This document shows positions 1 through 8,128 of a stretch of DNA of 43,947 nucleotides, piece after piece. Position 1 is the stretch's first letter. Each line of letters begins with the position of its first letter. The stretch is from positions 1 to 43,947 of the forward strand of contig JACDOC010000025.1 in NCBI GenBank assembly GCA_017656295.1, written 5' to 3'. The notes beneath the pieces were generated by a model. It saw nothing but the letters and a program-made list of their open reading frames with translations. It was not told the DNA's origin and made no database searches. This DNA is from Bacillus sp. (in: firmicutes) (GTDB taxonomy: Bacteria > Bacillota > Bacilli > Bacillales > JACDOC01). A program made the translations under genes and the position numbers.

Positions 1-49
1 GGCACGCCGCCAGCGTTCGTCCTGAGCCAGGATCAAACTCTCCGAAAAA
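1..49 (-). rRNA. 16S ribosomal RNA, 5' end only
   Basis: Read on the minus strand, this is the universal 5' end of bacterial 16S rRNA, with the classic GAGTTTGATCCTGGCTCAG primer site followed by the GACGAACGCTGGCGGCG block. The gene runs off the left edge, so only about 49 bases are present. The exact mature end is set by analogy with Bacillus 16S (TTTnTCGGAGAG). In B. subtilis an rrn operon likewise follows ygxA. Confidence 0.97.
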
Positions 50-128
50 GTTTGAATAAGACTCAAATTCATTGACGCTTCGTTTTGTTTAGTTTTCAAG
101 GATCAATCGCTCTCAACAGCGACTTTTT
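50..128 (-). other. rRNA leader with boxA-like element
   Basis: This is the leader between the rrn promoters and the 16S gene. On the minus strand it contains GATCCTTGAAAACTAAAC at about 90-107. That is the usual Bacillus rRNA leader sequence, resembling the boxA antitermination motif. It presumably also forms the 5' half of the 16S processing stem, but the other half lies outside the window. Confidence 0.6.
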
Positions 129-129
129 C

Positions 130-158
130 ATCTTATCATTCGGTCAACTTGATGTCAA
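130..158 (-). promoter_or_regulatory. rrn promoter P2
   Basis: On the minus strand there is a perfect -35 TTGACA (153-158), a 17-bp spacer and a -10 TAAGAT (130-135). With the second promoter about 75 bp upstream, this gives the tandem P1/P2 arrangement typical of Bacillus rRNA operons. Confidence 0.8.
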
Positions 159-205
159 CCGTTTTTTTCTCGATGTTTCTTTGTCGTTCATCAGCGACGT
201 CTACT

Positions 206-234
206 AATATACCAGGACGACAATAATACGTCAA
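206..234 (-). promoter_or_regulatory. rrn promoter P1
   Basis: On the minus strand there is a -35 TTGACG (229-234), a 17-bp spacer and a -10 TATATT (206-211). It is the upstream partner of the promoter at 130-158. The AT-rich run just upstream (about 238-275) could act as an UP element for RNA polymerase alpha subunits. Confidence 0.78.
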
Positions 235-439
235 CACCTTTTTAAAAAATTTTATCAAAAAAACTTTTTAACCCTCTTTAAAATGATTCTAACCAGCATC
301 AAAAGCTTGATTTTTTTGAATCCTTATTTTTTGAATCCTTAATGAATGTAAAAGTGCTCTACCGCCTAAAATTACACTAGTAATGTATATGAATATTATT
401 TTTGGGACTATATAACCTTTTCTCTTGCACCCAACAACC
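235..439. other. Gene-free DNA upstream of the rrn promoters
   Basis: This is AT-rich sequence between the rrn promoters and the ygxA terminator. It contains a short A/T tract (about 238-275) that may serve as a promoter UP element, and a directly repeated TTTTTTGAATCCTTA motif near 312-342. No start codon with a convincing ribosome-binding site was seen. Confidence 0.5.
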
Positions 440-484
440 AATCGAATAAAAAAGGAGATGTTCCAAAAGAACACCTCCTTTTGG
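440..484 (-). terminator. Rho-independent terminator after ygxA
   Basis: The arms AAAGGAGATGTTC and GAACACCTCCTTT (451-482) form a strong hairpin with a short loop. It is followed on the minus strand by a T-rich run. It lies immediately after the ygxA stop codon and insulates that gene from the rrn promoters. Confidence 0.85.
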
Positions 485-485
485 T

Positions 486-1352
486 TTATTCAACCACTCG
501 ATAGTAGCGGTGATAAAGTCCTTGTCCTTTCGTTTCTACTTGGAGAACTTCAACAAAATGCTTGTCAATCAAATATTCAATTAACACCGGTAAATCAACC
601 GCATAGTTTTTCACTTCTTCATGGGTTAATAAATCATTAATGGTCCAATATTCTTTTTGTTTGAGTAGATCTAATAAATGGGCTGCCCCAATTTTTGTGC
701 GAGAATGAATTAAAAATTCACTTGCTAAAAATAGGAGTTCCAACCGCTTTGGAAGCGGTTCGTCACTATTCACTAACTCATCATACAGTTTAAATATTTC
801 CGGTCCAATTTGTCTTACTTGATTCCATACCGTTACTTCTGGGTGAAAGCCTTGTTCAATCACTTCTAATCGGGCTAAATGATGTAATGAATGAACGACA
901 TGATTAAAAGCGTCTAAATAGTGGTTGTTATCATAAAATGTTTTTCCATCCATGTACCGACGAATTAATTTGGCAAATTCGATGGCCATTTTCAGCTTAC
1001 GGCCTTGAAATGGAAATTCACGAAGCTCGGTCCGTAATTGGGATACGTATTCGTTTCGGTCAAAAAGCACTTTTCCGTTCAATAACCAATCAATCAAACG
1101 ACGGTTTGAACCTAACAGGATCCATTCATTGATTTGTTGTTCCGTCACAACAAATAACGCAGCTTTTTGATGATTATATTGATAATGTTTGACAAACACT
1201 GGCTGTTCCGCATCTTTAACGATGGTCAATAATACAATGTCAAACAAATCCGTAATCGGTCTTGCCTTTTGTCGTTTTTCAACCATTAACACACCAAGCG
1301 TTTCCGACTGACTCGCCCGTTCTTGATAAATCGGGCGAAGGATATCTTCCAT
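486..1352 (-). CDS. ygxA: YgxA, nucleotidyltransferase-like protein
   Basis: A 288-residue protein matching the Bacillus YgxA family in length and gene context (next to ygzB and perR, upstream of an rrn operon). The family has a nucleotidyltransferase-like N-terminal half and a helical C-terminal part, probably a substrate-binding region. Its biochemical role is not established. The start ATG is preceded by GGAGGAATTAAT, a good ribosome-binding site. The gene is transcribed alone, divergently from ygzB, and ends in its own terminator. The family call rests on recognition of the sequence and synteny; any enzymatic activity would be inference. Confidence 0.88.
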   Translation of the reverse strand: MEDILRPIYQERASQSETLGVLMVEKRQKARPITDLFDIVLLTIVKDAEQPVFVKHYQYNHQKAALFVVTEQQINEWILLGSNRRLIDWLLNGKVLFDRNEYVSQLRTELREFPFQGRKLKMAIEFAKLIRRYMDGKTFYDNNHYLDAFNHVVHSLHHLARLEVIEQGFHPEVTVWNQVRQIGPEIFKLYDELVNSDEPLPKRLELLFLASEFLIHSRTKIGAAHLLDLLKQKEYWTINDLLTHEEVKNYAVDLPVLIEYLIDKHFVEVLQVETKGQGLYHRYYRVVE

Positions 1353-1510
1353 ATTAATTCCTCCATATACAGATTATAAGGTTATTATTTCGACACATAT
1401 TTTAATATTCCTTCTATATCATAAGCCTAAATTCGACAAAATTCGCAACCATTTTTTTCTCTTTTCCAACAAAAATATGGTATAGTTAATATGTTTAGGA
1501 GGGTGATTTT

Positions 1511-1864
1511 GTGGCGAAATATTCGAGTAAAATCAATAAAATTCGCACATTTGCGTTAAGCCTTATATTCATTGGATTTATTATTATGTACGTAGGAATC
1601 TTTTTTAAAAGCACACCATTATTAATGACACTCTTTATGTTACTAGGTGTGTTAGCCATTATTGGTAGTACGGTCGTATACTTTTGGATCGGGATGCTTT
1701 CAACAAAAGCTGTTAAAGTCATTTGTCCTTCGTGTGGGAAAACAACAAAGATGCTTGGACGCGTAGATATGTGTATGTATTGTAATGAACCTTTGACATT
1801 AGACAAGGAATTAGAAGGAAAAGAATTTGATGAAAAGTACAACCGAAAAAAAAGAAATAAATAA
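1511..1864 (+). CDS. ygzB: YgzB, UPF0295 membrane protein
   Basis: A 117-residue protein with two hydrophobic segments near residues 13-35 and 40-65, then a small cytoplasmic-looking domain. The domain has two CxxC-type pairs (VICPSCGK and DMCMYCNE) that form a probable zinc ribbon at about residues 72-95. The start is GTG, supported by the AGGAGGGTGATTTT ribosome-binding site. It fits UPF0295 (YgzB) and occupies the same place, between ygxA and perR, as in B. subtilis. Function unknown. It converges on perR across a shared bidirectional terminator. Confidence 0.9.
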   Translation: MAKYSSKINKIRTFALSLIFIGFIIMYVGIFFKSTPLLMTLFMLLGVLAIIGSTVVYFWIGMLSTKAVKVICPSCGKTTKMLGRVDMCMYCNEPLTLDKELEGKEFDEKYNRKKRNK

Positions 1865-1881
1865 TGTAAGTAAGAATAGAA

Positions 1882-1916
1882 AAAGAATTGTTCGTCCACC
1901 GAACAATTCTTTTTTA
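1882..1916. terminator. Bidirectional terminator between ygzB and perR
   Basis: AAGAATTGTTCG, a 5-nt loop and CGAACAATTCTT form a near-perfect hairpin. It has T-runs on the plus strand (TTTTTT) and, in the other direction, TTTTTCT. It serves both convergent genes; the perR stop codon sits at its right edge. Confidence 0.88.
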
Positions 1917-2357
1917 ATGCGCATCTTTCTTTTGACATTCAGAGCACGTTCCGTAAATCTCCATCCGATGATGGGATACTTTGAATCCCGTTACATGCGA
2001 TGCAAGTTGCTCAACTTCATCAAGACCAGGGTAGTGAAAGTCAACAATTTTCCCACATTCCTCGCAGATGATGTGATAATGGTCCGTTGTAACGAAATCA
2101 AAGCGACTAGAAGAATCCCCGTACGTCAGTTCCTTCACAAGCCCTACTTCCCGGAACACACGCAAATTATTGTAGACAGTAGCTACACTCATATTTGGAA
2201 ATTTTCCTTCTAGCGCTTTATATATATCATCCGCTGTTGGATGTGACATGGATTCAATTAAATATTCAAGTATCGCATGACGTTGTGGAGTAATACGGAC
2301 TCCTGACTGCTTTAACGTTTCCATGGCTTCTTTTAAAAGATCTTGTGACACCGCCAT
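1914..2357 (-). CDS. perR: PerR, peroxide-sensing Fur-family repressor
   Basis: A 147-residue Fur-family regulator that represses peroxide defence and iron/haem genes and is inactivated by metal-catalysed oxidation of histidines. The N-terminal winged helix is residues 1-80 (TPQRHAIL and the recognition helix [14 protein letters not shown]). The regulatory-site ligands are visible as H39, D87, H93, H95 and D106, offset by two from the B. subtilis numbering H37/D85/H91/H93/D104. The structural zinc cysteines are C98 and C101 plus the C-terminal CSEC pair. The Asp at position 106 favours PerR over Fur. A Per box lies 30 bp upstream, so autoregulation is expected. Confidence 0.95.
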   Translation of the reverse strand: MAVSQDLLKEAMETLKQSGVRITPQRHAILEYLIESMSHPTADDIYKALEGKFPNMSVATVYNNLRVFREVGLVKELTYGDSSSRFDFVTTDHYHIICEECGKIVDFHYPGLDEVEQLASHVTGFKVSHHRMEIYGTCSECQKKDAH

Positions 2358-2386
2358 GCACCCCGTTTCTAGGAAGAATTCTTACT

Positions 2387-2401
2387 TTATAATCTTTATA
2401 A
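2387..2401 (-). promoter_or_regulatory. Per box (PerR operator) upstream of perR
   Basis: On the minus strand the sequence reads TTATAAAGATTATAA. It differs at one position from the PerR consensus TTATAATnATTATAA. It lies 30 bp before the perR start codon, in the promoter region, as expected for autorepression. Confidence 0.85.
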
Positions 2402-2447
2402 ATAGTGTACTCATGTAAACAGGATTTTGTCAATATTGTCCCCATTC

Positions 2448-2999
2448 TTACGACTTATGAAGCGTCTTTTCTTCCGCTCCTAAACGTAAGTTAATCAAAC
2501 GCGCAGCTATGAATAATAAGTCAGATAAACGATTTAAATAAGAAAGCACCAATGGATTCACCCCTTCCCCAATTGCGACCGCATGACGTTCCGCCCGCCG
2601 AACGACCGTACGTGCTGTATGTAGAGCCGCTCCAGCCGGATGTCCACCTGGCAAAATAAAGTTCGTTAACGGTGGTAAATGGGCACTCCATTCATCAATA
2701 ATCCCTTCAAGTTCTTCAATATCGTCTTGATGCAGTTTCCATTTCACTTCTTTCCCACTTGGTGTGGCCAATTCGGCTCCGACATGAAAAAGCGTCGTCT
2801 GGATCTTATGGAATATCTGTTCAATTTGCTCTTTTTCCTTAAAAAATTCATTTTTTAAATAGCTTAACGCCAAGCCAATCATCGAATTCGCTTCATCACA
2901 TGTTCCATACGCTTCTACACGTAAATCACTTTTTGGCACACGTGTTCCATAAATTAACGATGTTGTCCCTTTATCACCCGATCGTGTATAGATTCGCAT
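2448..2999 (-). CDS. Cob(I)alamin adenosyltransferase, PduO type
   Basis: A 183-residue enzyme that transfers the adenosyl group of ATP to cob(I)alamin to make adenosylcobalamin. It has the family's N-terminal motif IYTRSGDKGTT, the middle VEAYGTCDEANSMIG block, and the C-terminal RRAERHAVA and NRLSDLLFIAAR helices that build the trimeric ATP site. Length is normal. It follows the dehydrogenase gene by 2 bp, so the two are cotranscribed. B. subtilis carries its homologue (yvqK) elsewhere, so this placement is specific to this lineage. No cobalamin riboswitch was seen upstream. Confidence 0.93.
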   Translation of the reverse strand: MRIYTRSGDKGTTSLIYGTRVPKSDLRVEAYGTCDEANSMIGLALSYLKNEFFKEKEQIEQIFHKIQTTLFHVGAELATPSGKEVKWKLHQDDIEELEGIIDEWSAHLPPLTNFILPGGHPAGAALHTARTVVRRAERHAVAIGEGVNPLVLSYLNRLSDLLFIAARLINLRLGAEEKTLHKS

Positions 3000-3001
3000 G
3001 A

Positions 3002-3952
3002 TTAATACCCCCTCATCACATCAATCACATTTAAATAATTTTCCCTATTATTTATATAGGAGTGTAAGTTATGTTTAAAAATTTCAAACGCTCGCGGTAA
3101 ATAACGTTGAGAAATACTTGAAATATGCGGCGTTATTGTCACATTTTCCATCCTCCAAAACGGATGATCTTCTAAAAGAGGCTCCTCTTCAAACACATCT
3201 AACACGGCATGCGCAATTTCCCCTGTTGTTAAAGCTTCATATAAGACATGGCTTGCGATAAGATCGCCACGACCAATATTCATAAAACACGCACTCGATT
3301 TCATCGCTTGAAAATGTTCCCTCTTCAATAAATATTTTGTTTCATTTGTACTCGGTAATACGGAGACGATAAAATCAGCTGTTGGCAACACATGAAGTAA
3401 ATAATCAATCGGATAACATTCATCTACATGAGGAACCGCTTGCCCGGAGCGATTCACCCCAAGAACATTCATTCGAAATGCTTTCGCTAAGCGGGCGATT
3501 TCTTGACCAATGGCTCCCGTTCCTATGACTAAAAGCGTTTGATCAGCCAGCTCGCCAAACGGTAGGCGACGATTCCATGTCTGTTCTCGCTGCTGATGAT
3601 GCATGACGGTGAATTGTTTCACATAATTTAACATCATCCCTAATGCGTACTCGGCCATTGGAATAGCATGAATGCCTCGGGCATTGGTAACGAGAATCTT
3701 TTTTTCAGCAATCAAATCGAATGGTAGTTTTTCGACTCCAGCCGACATAACCATGATCCATTGAAGAGAAGATGCCTGGTGAATGATTTCTTTTGTTATA
3801 TCTTCCCCATAGGTTACCAACACTTCGATTTTCGGTAAAATATCCCAACCATCGGTAATCGGTTTGACAAAATAGAACGTGATGTGTGGAAAATCGCGTT
3901 GAATTTCTTCCTTCAGGTTTTGTGGGCAAGAGTGAGTAAACATGATGTCCAT
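3002..3952 (-). CDS. D-2-hydroxyacid dehydrogenase (NAD(P)-dependent)
   Basis: A 316-residue member of the D-isomer-specific 2-hydroxyacid dehydrogenase family, which reduces 2-oxoacids to D-2-hydroxyacids. The Rossmann motif VIGTGAIGQEIA is at about residues 140-151. The catalytic Arg is in NIGRGDL, followed by the conserved Glu in LDVFEEEPL and the His in ITPHIS. An in-frame GTG upstream exists, but GTGAGGAG lies at the right distance from the ATG at 3952, so that start is chosen. The substrate cannot be deduced. Glycerate/hydroxypyruvate or phosphoglycerate-like compounds are possible. Confidence 0.9.
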   Translation of the reverse strand: MDIMFTHSCPQNLKEEIQRDFPHITFYFVKPITDGWDILPKIEVLVTYGEDITKEIIHQASSLQWIMVMSAGVEKLPFDLIAEKKILVTNARGIHAIPMAEYALGMMLNYVKQFTVMHHQQREQTWNRRLPFGELADQTLLVIGTGAIGQEIARLAKAFRMNVLGVNRSGQAVPHVDECYPIDYLLHVLPTADFIVSVLPSTNETKYLLKREHFQAMKSSACFMNIGRGDLIASHVLYEALTTGEIAHAVLDVFEEEPLLEDHPFWRMENVTITPHISSISQRYLPRAFEIFKHNLHSYINNRENYLNVIDVMRGY

Positions 3953-4034
3953 GTGGCTTCTCCTCACTTATAATCATTGTATGTATTAGCTTTATTGTAC
4001 CATTTTCTTAACAGTTAGAAAATTAAAACACTTA

Positions 4035-4068
4035 ATAAAAAAAAAGGATCAAGAAGTTGCTTGATCCC
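4035..4068 (-). terminator. Terminator after bcp
   Basis: GGATCAAG (4046-4053) and CTTGATCC (4060-4067) form a hairpin. On the minus strand it is followed by a run of about ten T residues. It terminates the peroxiredoxin transcript. A weaker ATTCAC/GTGAAT inverted repeat lies at about 4110-4135, between this hairpin and the gene. Confidence 0.9.
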
Positions 4069-4167
4069 TACAATGAGTTAGTCTGAGGAGGTATGCCCTA
4101 CTTTTACATTATTCACACCGGTCGCAGAGTGAATAGTTTAACGCCTTTACTTTGAAAAATAGGCTGC

Positions 4168-4644
4168 TTATTCGCTTAAATGGTCTTTAATATATTGAAG
4201 AGCTTCTTCCACGTGTCCCTTTACTTTTACTTTACGCCACTCTTTAACGATTTTTCCTTCTTTATCAATAATGAACGTTGAACGCTCAATTCCCATGTAT
4301 TCTTTACCAAAGTTTTTCTTTAATTTCCACACACCGTAAGCTTCGGCTACTTGGTGATCTTCATCAACGAGAAGTAAAAATGGTAATCCATGTTTTTCAA
4401 CGAATTTTTCATGACGTTGTAATGGGTCCGGACTTACTCCTAAAATGACCGTATCAAGTTCGCTAAATTGGTAGTGAAAATCACGAAAATCACACGCTTC
4501 TGTCGTACATCCTGGTGTCATATCTTTCGGATAAAAGTATAGAACAACATGTTTTTTTCCACGATAATCGGATAATTTGACCTTTTCTCCATTGCTTGCG
4601 AGCAGTTCAAAATCTGGAGCCATTTGCCCAACAGCTACACTCAT
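4168..4644 (-). CDS. bcp: Thiol peroxidase Bcp (peroxiredoxin, YgaF)
   Basis: A 158-residue bacterioferritin-comigratory-type peroxiredoxin that reduces H2O2 and organic hydroperoxides. The peroxidatic cysteine is C46 in TPGCT and the resolving cysteine is C51, five residues on, typical of the atypical 2-Cys Bcp class. The downstream Arg in GIERSTFIID is also conserved. Two ATGs are possible. The one at 4650 is only 1-2 nt from the GGAGGG site, so the ATG at 4644 with normal spacing is preferred. It lies near perR as ygaF does in B. subtilis, but no Per box was seen directly upstream. Confidence 0.93.
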   Translation of the reverse strand: MSVAVGQMAPDFELLASNGEKVKLSDYRGKKHVVLYFYPKDMTPGCTTEACDFRDFHYQFSELDTVILGVSPDPLQRHEKFVEKHGLPFLLLVDEDHQVAEAYGVWKLKKNFGKEYMGIERSTFIIDKEGKIVKEWRKVKVKGHVEEALQYIKDHLSE

Positions 4645-4723
4645 TCCCATGTCCCTCCTTAAAAATACTCTTTTCCATAAGAGTAACGGATGAGGGCAAA
4701 AAAGACAAATTTTCCAACGCTAC

Positions 4724-5128
4724 CTATGAGCTTTCCCGATCAATCACGGAACGGACGACAAAAGCAGCGGGAATCGTATAACCAATAAATGCTTCGATGA
4801 GCGCCAAAGCCCGTCCAATTCCAATCGGAACAATGTCTCCATAACCGACCGAAAATAAAGTAACCGCACTAAAATAAAAATTGGTCGCTAAACGCTCCAC
4901 TAATGACCCGGAAATTGGAGAGCCGTTTTCTAATAAAATCACACCTACTTCTAATTCAATGACTAAATAAAGCAGTCCAAATCCCATCATGATGGTTCCA
5001 TATAAAAACGCCAGCACGAGTAAATTCTCAAAGGATAAAATTTTTCCTCGAAACGTTGTCGGCAAAAATAACGTACGGAAACTCATCCACATACAGACTA
5101 AAATGATCCCAAGAAAAAGACCAAACAC
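4724..5128 (-). CDS. Small two-pore-helix potassium-channel-like protein
   Basis: A 134-residue membrane protein with the selectivity-filter sequence SVGYGD at residues 93-98. It is preceded by a pore helix (residues 80-92) and flanked by transmembrane helices at about 36-58 and 104-125. There is an additional short hydrophobic N-terminal segment (1-16). This is the Ion_trans_2 architecture of simple K+ channels, without a C-terminal RCK/TrkA-N regulatory domain. No in-frame ATG exists before the upstream stop. The start is taken as GTG with an AAGAAGG site 6 nt upstream. Ion selectivity is inferred from the filter. Confidence 0.8.
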   Translation of the reverse strand: MFGLFLGIILVCMWMSFRTLFLPTTFRGKILSFENLLVLAFLYGTIMMGFGLLYLVIELEVGVILLENGSPISGSLVERLATNFYFSAVTLFSVGYGDIVPIGIGRALALIEAFIGYTIPAAFVVRSVIDRESS

Positions 5129-5223
5129 ACCAATCCCTTCTTTACCAACAGCCTGACTTGTCCTTGCTTCATTTTACGCTTCAAAGGATTTGATTATGAT
5201 TTTTATCTAAGCGTTTCCGCTAT

Positions 5224-5252
5224 TTGCAGGAATTTCACAACAATACTACAAT
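5224..5252 (+). promoter_or_regulatory. Sigma-A-type promoter for hemL
   Basis: -35 TTGCAG (5224-5229), 17-bp spacer, -10 TACAAT (5247-5252). It lies about 37 bp before the hemL start codon and between two divergent genes. Confidence 0.65.
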
Positions 5253-5288
5253 AGTAATGAATTTTTTTACCTTTAGGAGGAACAAACC

Positions 5289-6584
5289 ATGCAATTTACG
5301 AAGTCCGAACAATTGCATCAAGAAGCATTACAACATATCGTGGGTGGCGTAAACAGCCCGTCCCGTTCGTATAAAGCTGTCGGTGGCGGCGCTCCTGTTA
5401 CGATGGAGCGTGCACAAGGTGCGTATTTCTGGGATGTTGACGGCAACCGCTATATCGATTACTTAGCAGCTTATGGACCTATTATTACAGGTCATGCCCA
5501 TCCGCACATTACGGAAGCGATTAAAAAAGCGGCGGAAAATGGGGTGTTATACGGAACTCCAACTCGTCATGAAATAACATTTGCCAAAATGTTAAAAGAA
5601 GCGATTCCTTCTTTAGAAAAAGTTCGCTTTGTGAATTCCGGAACAGAAGCGGTGATGACAACCATTCGAGTTGCTCGTGCTTACACCGGTCGCGACAAAA
5701 TTATTAAGTTTGCCGGATGCTATCACGGACACTCTGACCTTGTCCTTGTCGCAGCAGGTTCCGGACCTTCTACATTAGGAACACCGGATTCTGCCGGGGT
5801 ACCACAAAGTATTGCGCAAGAAGTCATTACCGTTCCTTTTAACGAAATTGAACCGTTCCAAGAAGCGTTAGAAAAATGGGGTGACCAAGTAGCGGCTGTG
5901 CTTGTAGAGCCGATTGTCGGAAACTTTGGAATCGTTGAACCGAAACCTGGCTTTTTAGAAAAGGTCAACGAACTGACCCATCAAGCTGGAGCTCTTGTTA
6001 TCTACGATGAAGTCATTACCGCCTTCCGTTTCATGTACGGAGGAGCACAAGATTTACTTGGAGTGAAACCAGACTTAACGGCATTAGGAAAGATCATCGG
6101 CGGTGGCTTACCAATCGGGGCGTACGGTGGACGTCAAGACATTATGGAAAAAGTTGCTCCGCTCGGTCCTGCTTACCAAGCCGGAACCATGGCCGGAAAC
6201 CCTGCATCCATCCAAGCCGGCATTGCCTGCTTAGAAGTGCTAAAACAAGATGGGGTATACGAATATTTAGATCGCCTCGGCGAGATGCTTGAAGAAGGCA
6301 TTTTACGCGCTGCTCAAAAATACAGCATTCCGATTACCATTAACCGATTAAAAGGGGCACTTACCGTTTACTTTACAAACGAAAAAGTATACAACTACGC
6401 TCAAGCAGAAGCGACCGACGGTGAGATGTTCGCGAAATTCTTTAAACTGATGCTGCACCAAGGCATTAACTTAGCTCCTTCCAAATATGAAGCTTGGTTT
6501 ATTACCATTGCTCATACAGAAGATGACATTCAAGAAACCATTCGTGCGGTTGAACATGCTTTCCAACAATTACAACATGCATAA
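5289..6584 (+). CDS. hemL: Glutamate-1-semialdehyde 2,1-aminomutase
   Basis: A 431-residue PLP enzyme that converts glutamate-1-semialdehyde to 5-aminolevulinate, the first dedicated tetrapyrrole precursor. It is a class-III aminotransferase fold. The N-terminal GGVNSPSR motif, NSGTEA (phosphate binding, about 116-121), YDEV (239-242, PLP pyridine Asp) and the Schiff-base lysine K268 in [10 protein letters not shown] are all present. Bacilli often carry two copies. By position, between ygaE and bcp, this is the gsaB/hemL2 paralogue rather than the copy in the main hem operon. A strong AGGAGG ribosome-binding site precedes the ATG and a terminator follows. Confidence 0.95.
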   Translation: MQFTKSEQLHQEALQHIVGGVNSPSRSYKAVGGGAPVTMERAQGAYFWDVDGNRYIDYLAAYGPIITGHAHPHITEAIKKAAENGVLYGTPTRHEITFAKMLKEAIPSLEKVRFVNSGTEAVMTTIRVARAYTGRDKIIKFAGCYHGHSDLVLVAAGSGPSTLGTPDSAGVPQSIAQEVITVPFNEIEPFQEALEKWGDQVAAVLVEPIVGNFGIVEPKPGFLEKVNELTHQAGALVIYDEVITAFRFMYGGAQDLLGVKPDLTALGKIIGGGLPIGAYGGRQDIMEKVAPLGPAYQAGTMAGNPASIQAGIACLEVLKQDGVYEYLDRLGEMLEEGILRAAQKYSIPITINRLKGALTVYFTNEKVYNYAQAEATDGEMFAKFFKLMLHQGINLAPSKYEAWFITIAHTEDDIQETIRAVEHAFQQLQHA

Positions 6585-6591
6585 AAGACAG

Positions 6592-6626
6592 AAAACCAAG
6601 GAGAAGAGGATTCTCCTTGGTTTTTT
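6592..6626 (+). terminator. Terminator after hemL
   Basis: AAAACCAAGGAGAA and TTCTCCTTGGTTTT form a long perfect hairpin with a 4-nt loop, ending in six T residues. It starts 7 bp after the stop codon. Confidence 0.95.
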
Positions 6627-6907
6627 CTATCATATGAGTGTCCAGCTGGCATAGATTTTTCCCTTACTTGGTCCTGTCAATATAGCCGCTGCTTTGCCTA
6701 TTAAGATCACCTTTCGCCTCGTCTAGTTTCTACTCTTGGAATATTTACTATCCCTATTTTCCGAAACTCTGTCCGCAAATTCTAAAAATGTGTCCGATAA
6801 TTTGTCACAATCCGCATCAATGTATCTACAAGTTCCAACTATCTGCGTCGATCGTGACTTGTTAAAAAAATTTTACATTTGTCTTAAAAAATTCACCGTT
6901 TTATCTC
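6627..6907. repeat. Gene-free region with a degenerate 21-bp phased repeat
   Basis: No supported gene was found; an open frame at 6736-6963 lacks a ribosome-binding site. At 6751, 6772 and 6793 (exactly 21 bp apart) similar units begin with TCC and carry TT near position 9-10 and AA further on. The words TGTCCG recur. Later units are too degraded to align. The rest is plain AT-rich upstream DNA of ygaE. Confidence 0.45.
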
Positions 6908-6936
6908 TTGAAAATCTTACATACCCGTTGTATAGT
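6908..6936 (+). promoter_or_regulatory. Sigma-A-type promoter for ygaE
   Basis: -35 TTGAAA (6908-6913), 17-bp spacer, -10 TATAGT (6931-6936). It lies about 60 bp before the ygaE start codon. Confidence 0.7.
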
Positions 6937-6998
6937 ACATTATTATTTCAGGAATACCAATAGCACTATGAGAAAATAGAAAGGAATTAAACAGAATC

Positions 6999-8081
6999 AT
7001 GAAACTCGGTGCCCGCATTATTAAAACGGGAATTGCCATCATTTTAGCTTTATTTGTAGCCGAATGGCTTGAGCTTCCATCCCCTGTCTTTGCAGGGATC
7101 GCGGCGGTGTTTGCGGTTCAACCAACAATTTACCGCTCGTATTTATCAATCATTGAACAAATTCAAGCGAATATCATCGGAGCTATCATTGCGGTATTGT
7201 TCGTCTTATTTTTCGGGAACCATGTCTTTTTTGTCGGACTCGGAGCCATCATTGCGATTACAATTATTTTAAAACTTAAAATTGAAAACACGATTGGCTT
7301 AGCCTTAGTCACATTAATCGCCATTATGGAAGCACCGAATGAAGACTTTATACAATTTGCTCTGATCCGTTTTTCAACCATTATGCTCGGTGTTTTTTCA
7401 TCATTTCTCGTAAACTTGATTTTTTTACCACCGAAATACGAAACGAAATTGTATCATCGCATCATACATGTGACGGAAGAAATTTTAAAATGGATACGAC
7501 TTAGTACGCGTCATGCATCAGAACACAACTTATTGAAAAAAGATATTGAAAAACTAAAAGAAAAGCTGATGAAAGTCGATCAGGTGTACTTGTTGTATAA
7601 AGAAGAGCGCAACTATTTTAAACAAAATGAACGGGCAAAAATTCGTAAGCTCGTCGTCTTTCGGCAAATGATCTCCAGCACTCGCCGAAGCTTTGAAGTT
7701 TTAAAAAGGTTGAACCGTTTTGAAAATGAATTTTATCAACTACCAGAACCGATTCAAAAAACGATTCAAGAAACATTAGATTGTTTATTAACATACCATG
7801 AACAATTACTGCTTCAGTTCATTGGGAAAGTAAAGCATGCCCGTGACGTGGATCAAACCAACATGCTCTGCTTTACCCGAAAAGAACTAATGGAAATGTT
7901 TCTACGCGAAATTGAGACCCATCGACTCGACGGTGACTTCCAGCCATATCATTTACTGAGCTTAGTCTCAGCGATACTCGAATACAACGAACACTTAGAG
8001 CATTTAGATACACTCATTTGCAGTTTTCATTCCTATCATAAAAAAGACAACGAAATCACAATTAATGAAGAAGAGGAATAA
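6999..8081 (+). CDS. ygaE: YgaE, aromatic-acid-exporter-like membrane protein
   Basis: A 360-residue protein of the aromatic acid exporter / FUSC-like family. Residues 1-145 form about four to six closely spaced transmembrane helices with the family's early PSPVFAGIAAVFAVQPT motif. Residues 150-350 form a long, charged, helical cytoplasmic domain. Homologues are thought to export aromatic acids or related anions, but the Bacillus substrate is unknown. An AAAGGAA site lies 12 nt before the ATG. It sits beside hemL as in B. subtilis and ends in a hairpin shared with the convergent peptide-transport operon. Confidence 0.88.
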   Translation: MKLGARIIKTGIAIILALFVAEWLELPSPVFAGIAAVFAVQPTIYRSYLSIIEQIQANIIGAIIAVLFVLFFGNHVFFVGLGAIIAITIILKLKIENTIGLALVTLIAIMEAPNEDFIQFALIRFSTIMLGVFSSFLVNLIFLPPKYETKLYHRIIHVTEEILKWIRLSTRHASEHNLLKKDIEKLKEKLMKVDQVYLLYKEERNYFKQNERAKIRKLVVFRQMISSTRRSFEVLKRLNRFENEFYQLPEPIQKTIQETLDCLLTYHEQLLLQFIGKVKHARDVDQTNMLCFTRKELMEMFLREIETHRLDGDFQPYHLLSLVSAILEYNEHLEHLDTLICSFHSYHKKDNEITINEEEE

Positions 8082-8083
8082 TA

Positions 8084-8117
8084 AAGGGACGCGTATAGTA
8101 CGCGTCCCTTATTTTTT
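8084..8117. terminator. Shared terminator of ygaE and the peptide ABC operon
   Basis: AAGGGACGCGTA, a 3-nt loop and TACGCGTCCCTT form a perfect 12-bp hairpin. On the plus strand it is followed by ATTTTTT. In the other direction the T-run is weaker (TTTATTATT), so it is strongest for ygaE. Confidence 0.9.
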
Positions 8118-8128
8118 CTATAACTAGC

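Noticed and set aside
2448-3952. Cobalamin riboswitch before the adenosyltransferase operon
   Set aside because: The upstream region (3953-4030) is too short and lacks the B12-box sequence.
6736-6963. 75-codon frame before ygaE
   Set aside because: No ribosome-binding site, no family resemblance, and it overlaps the ygaE promoter and a phased repeat.
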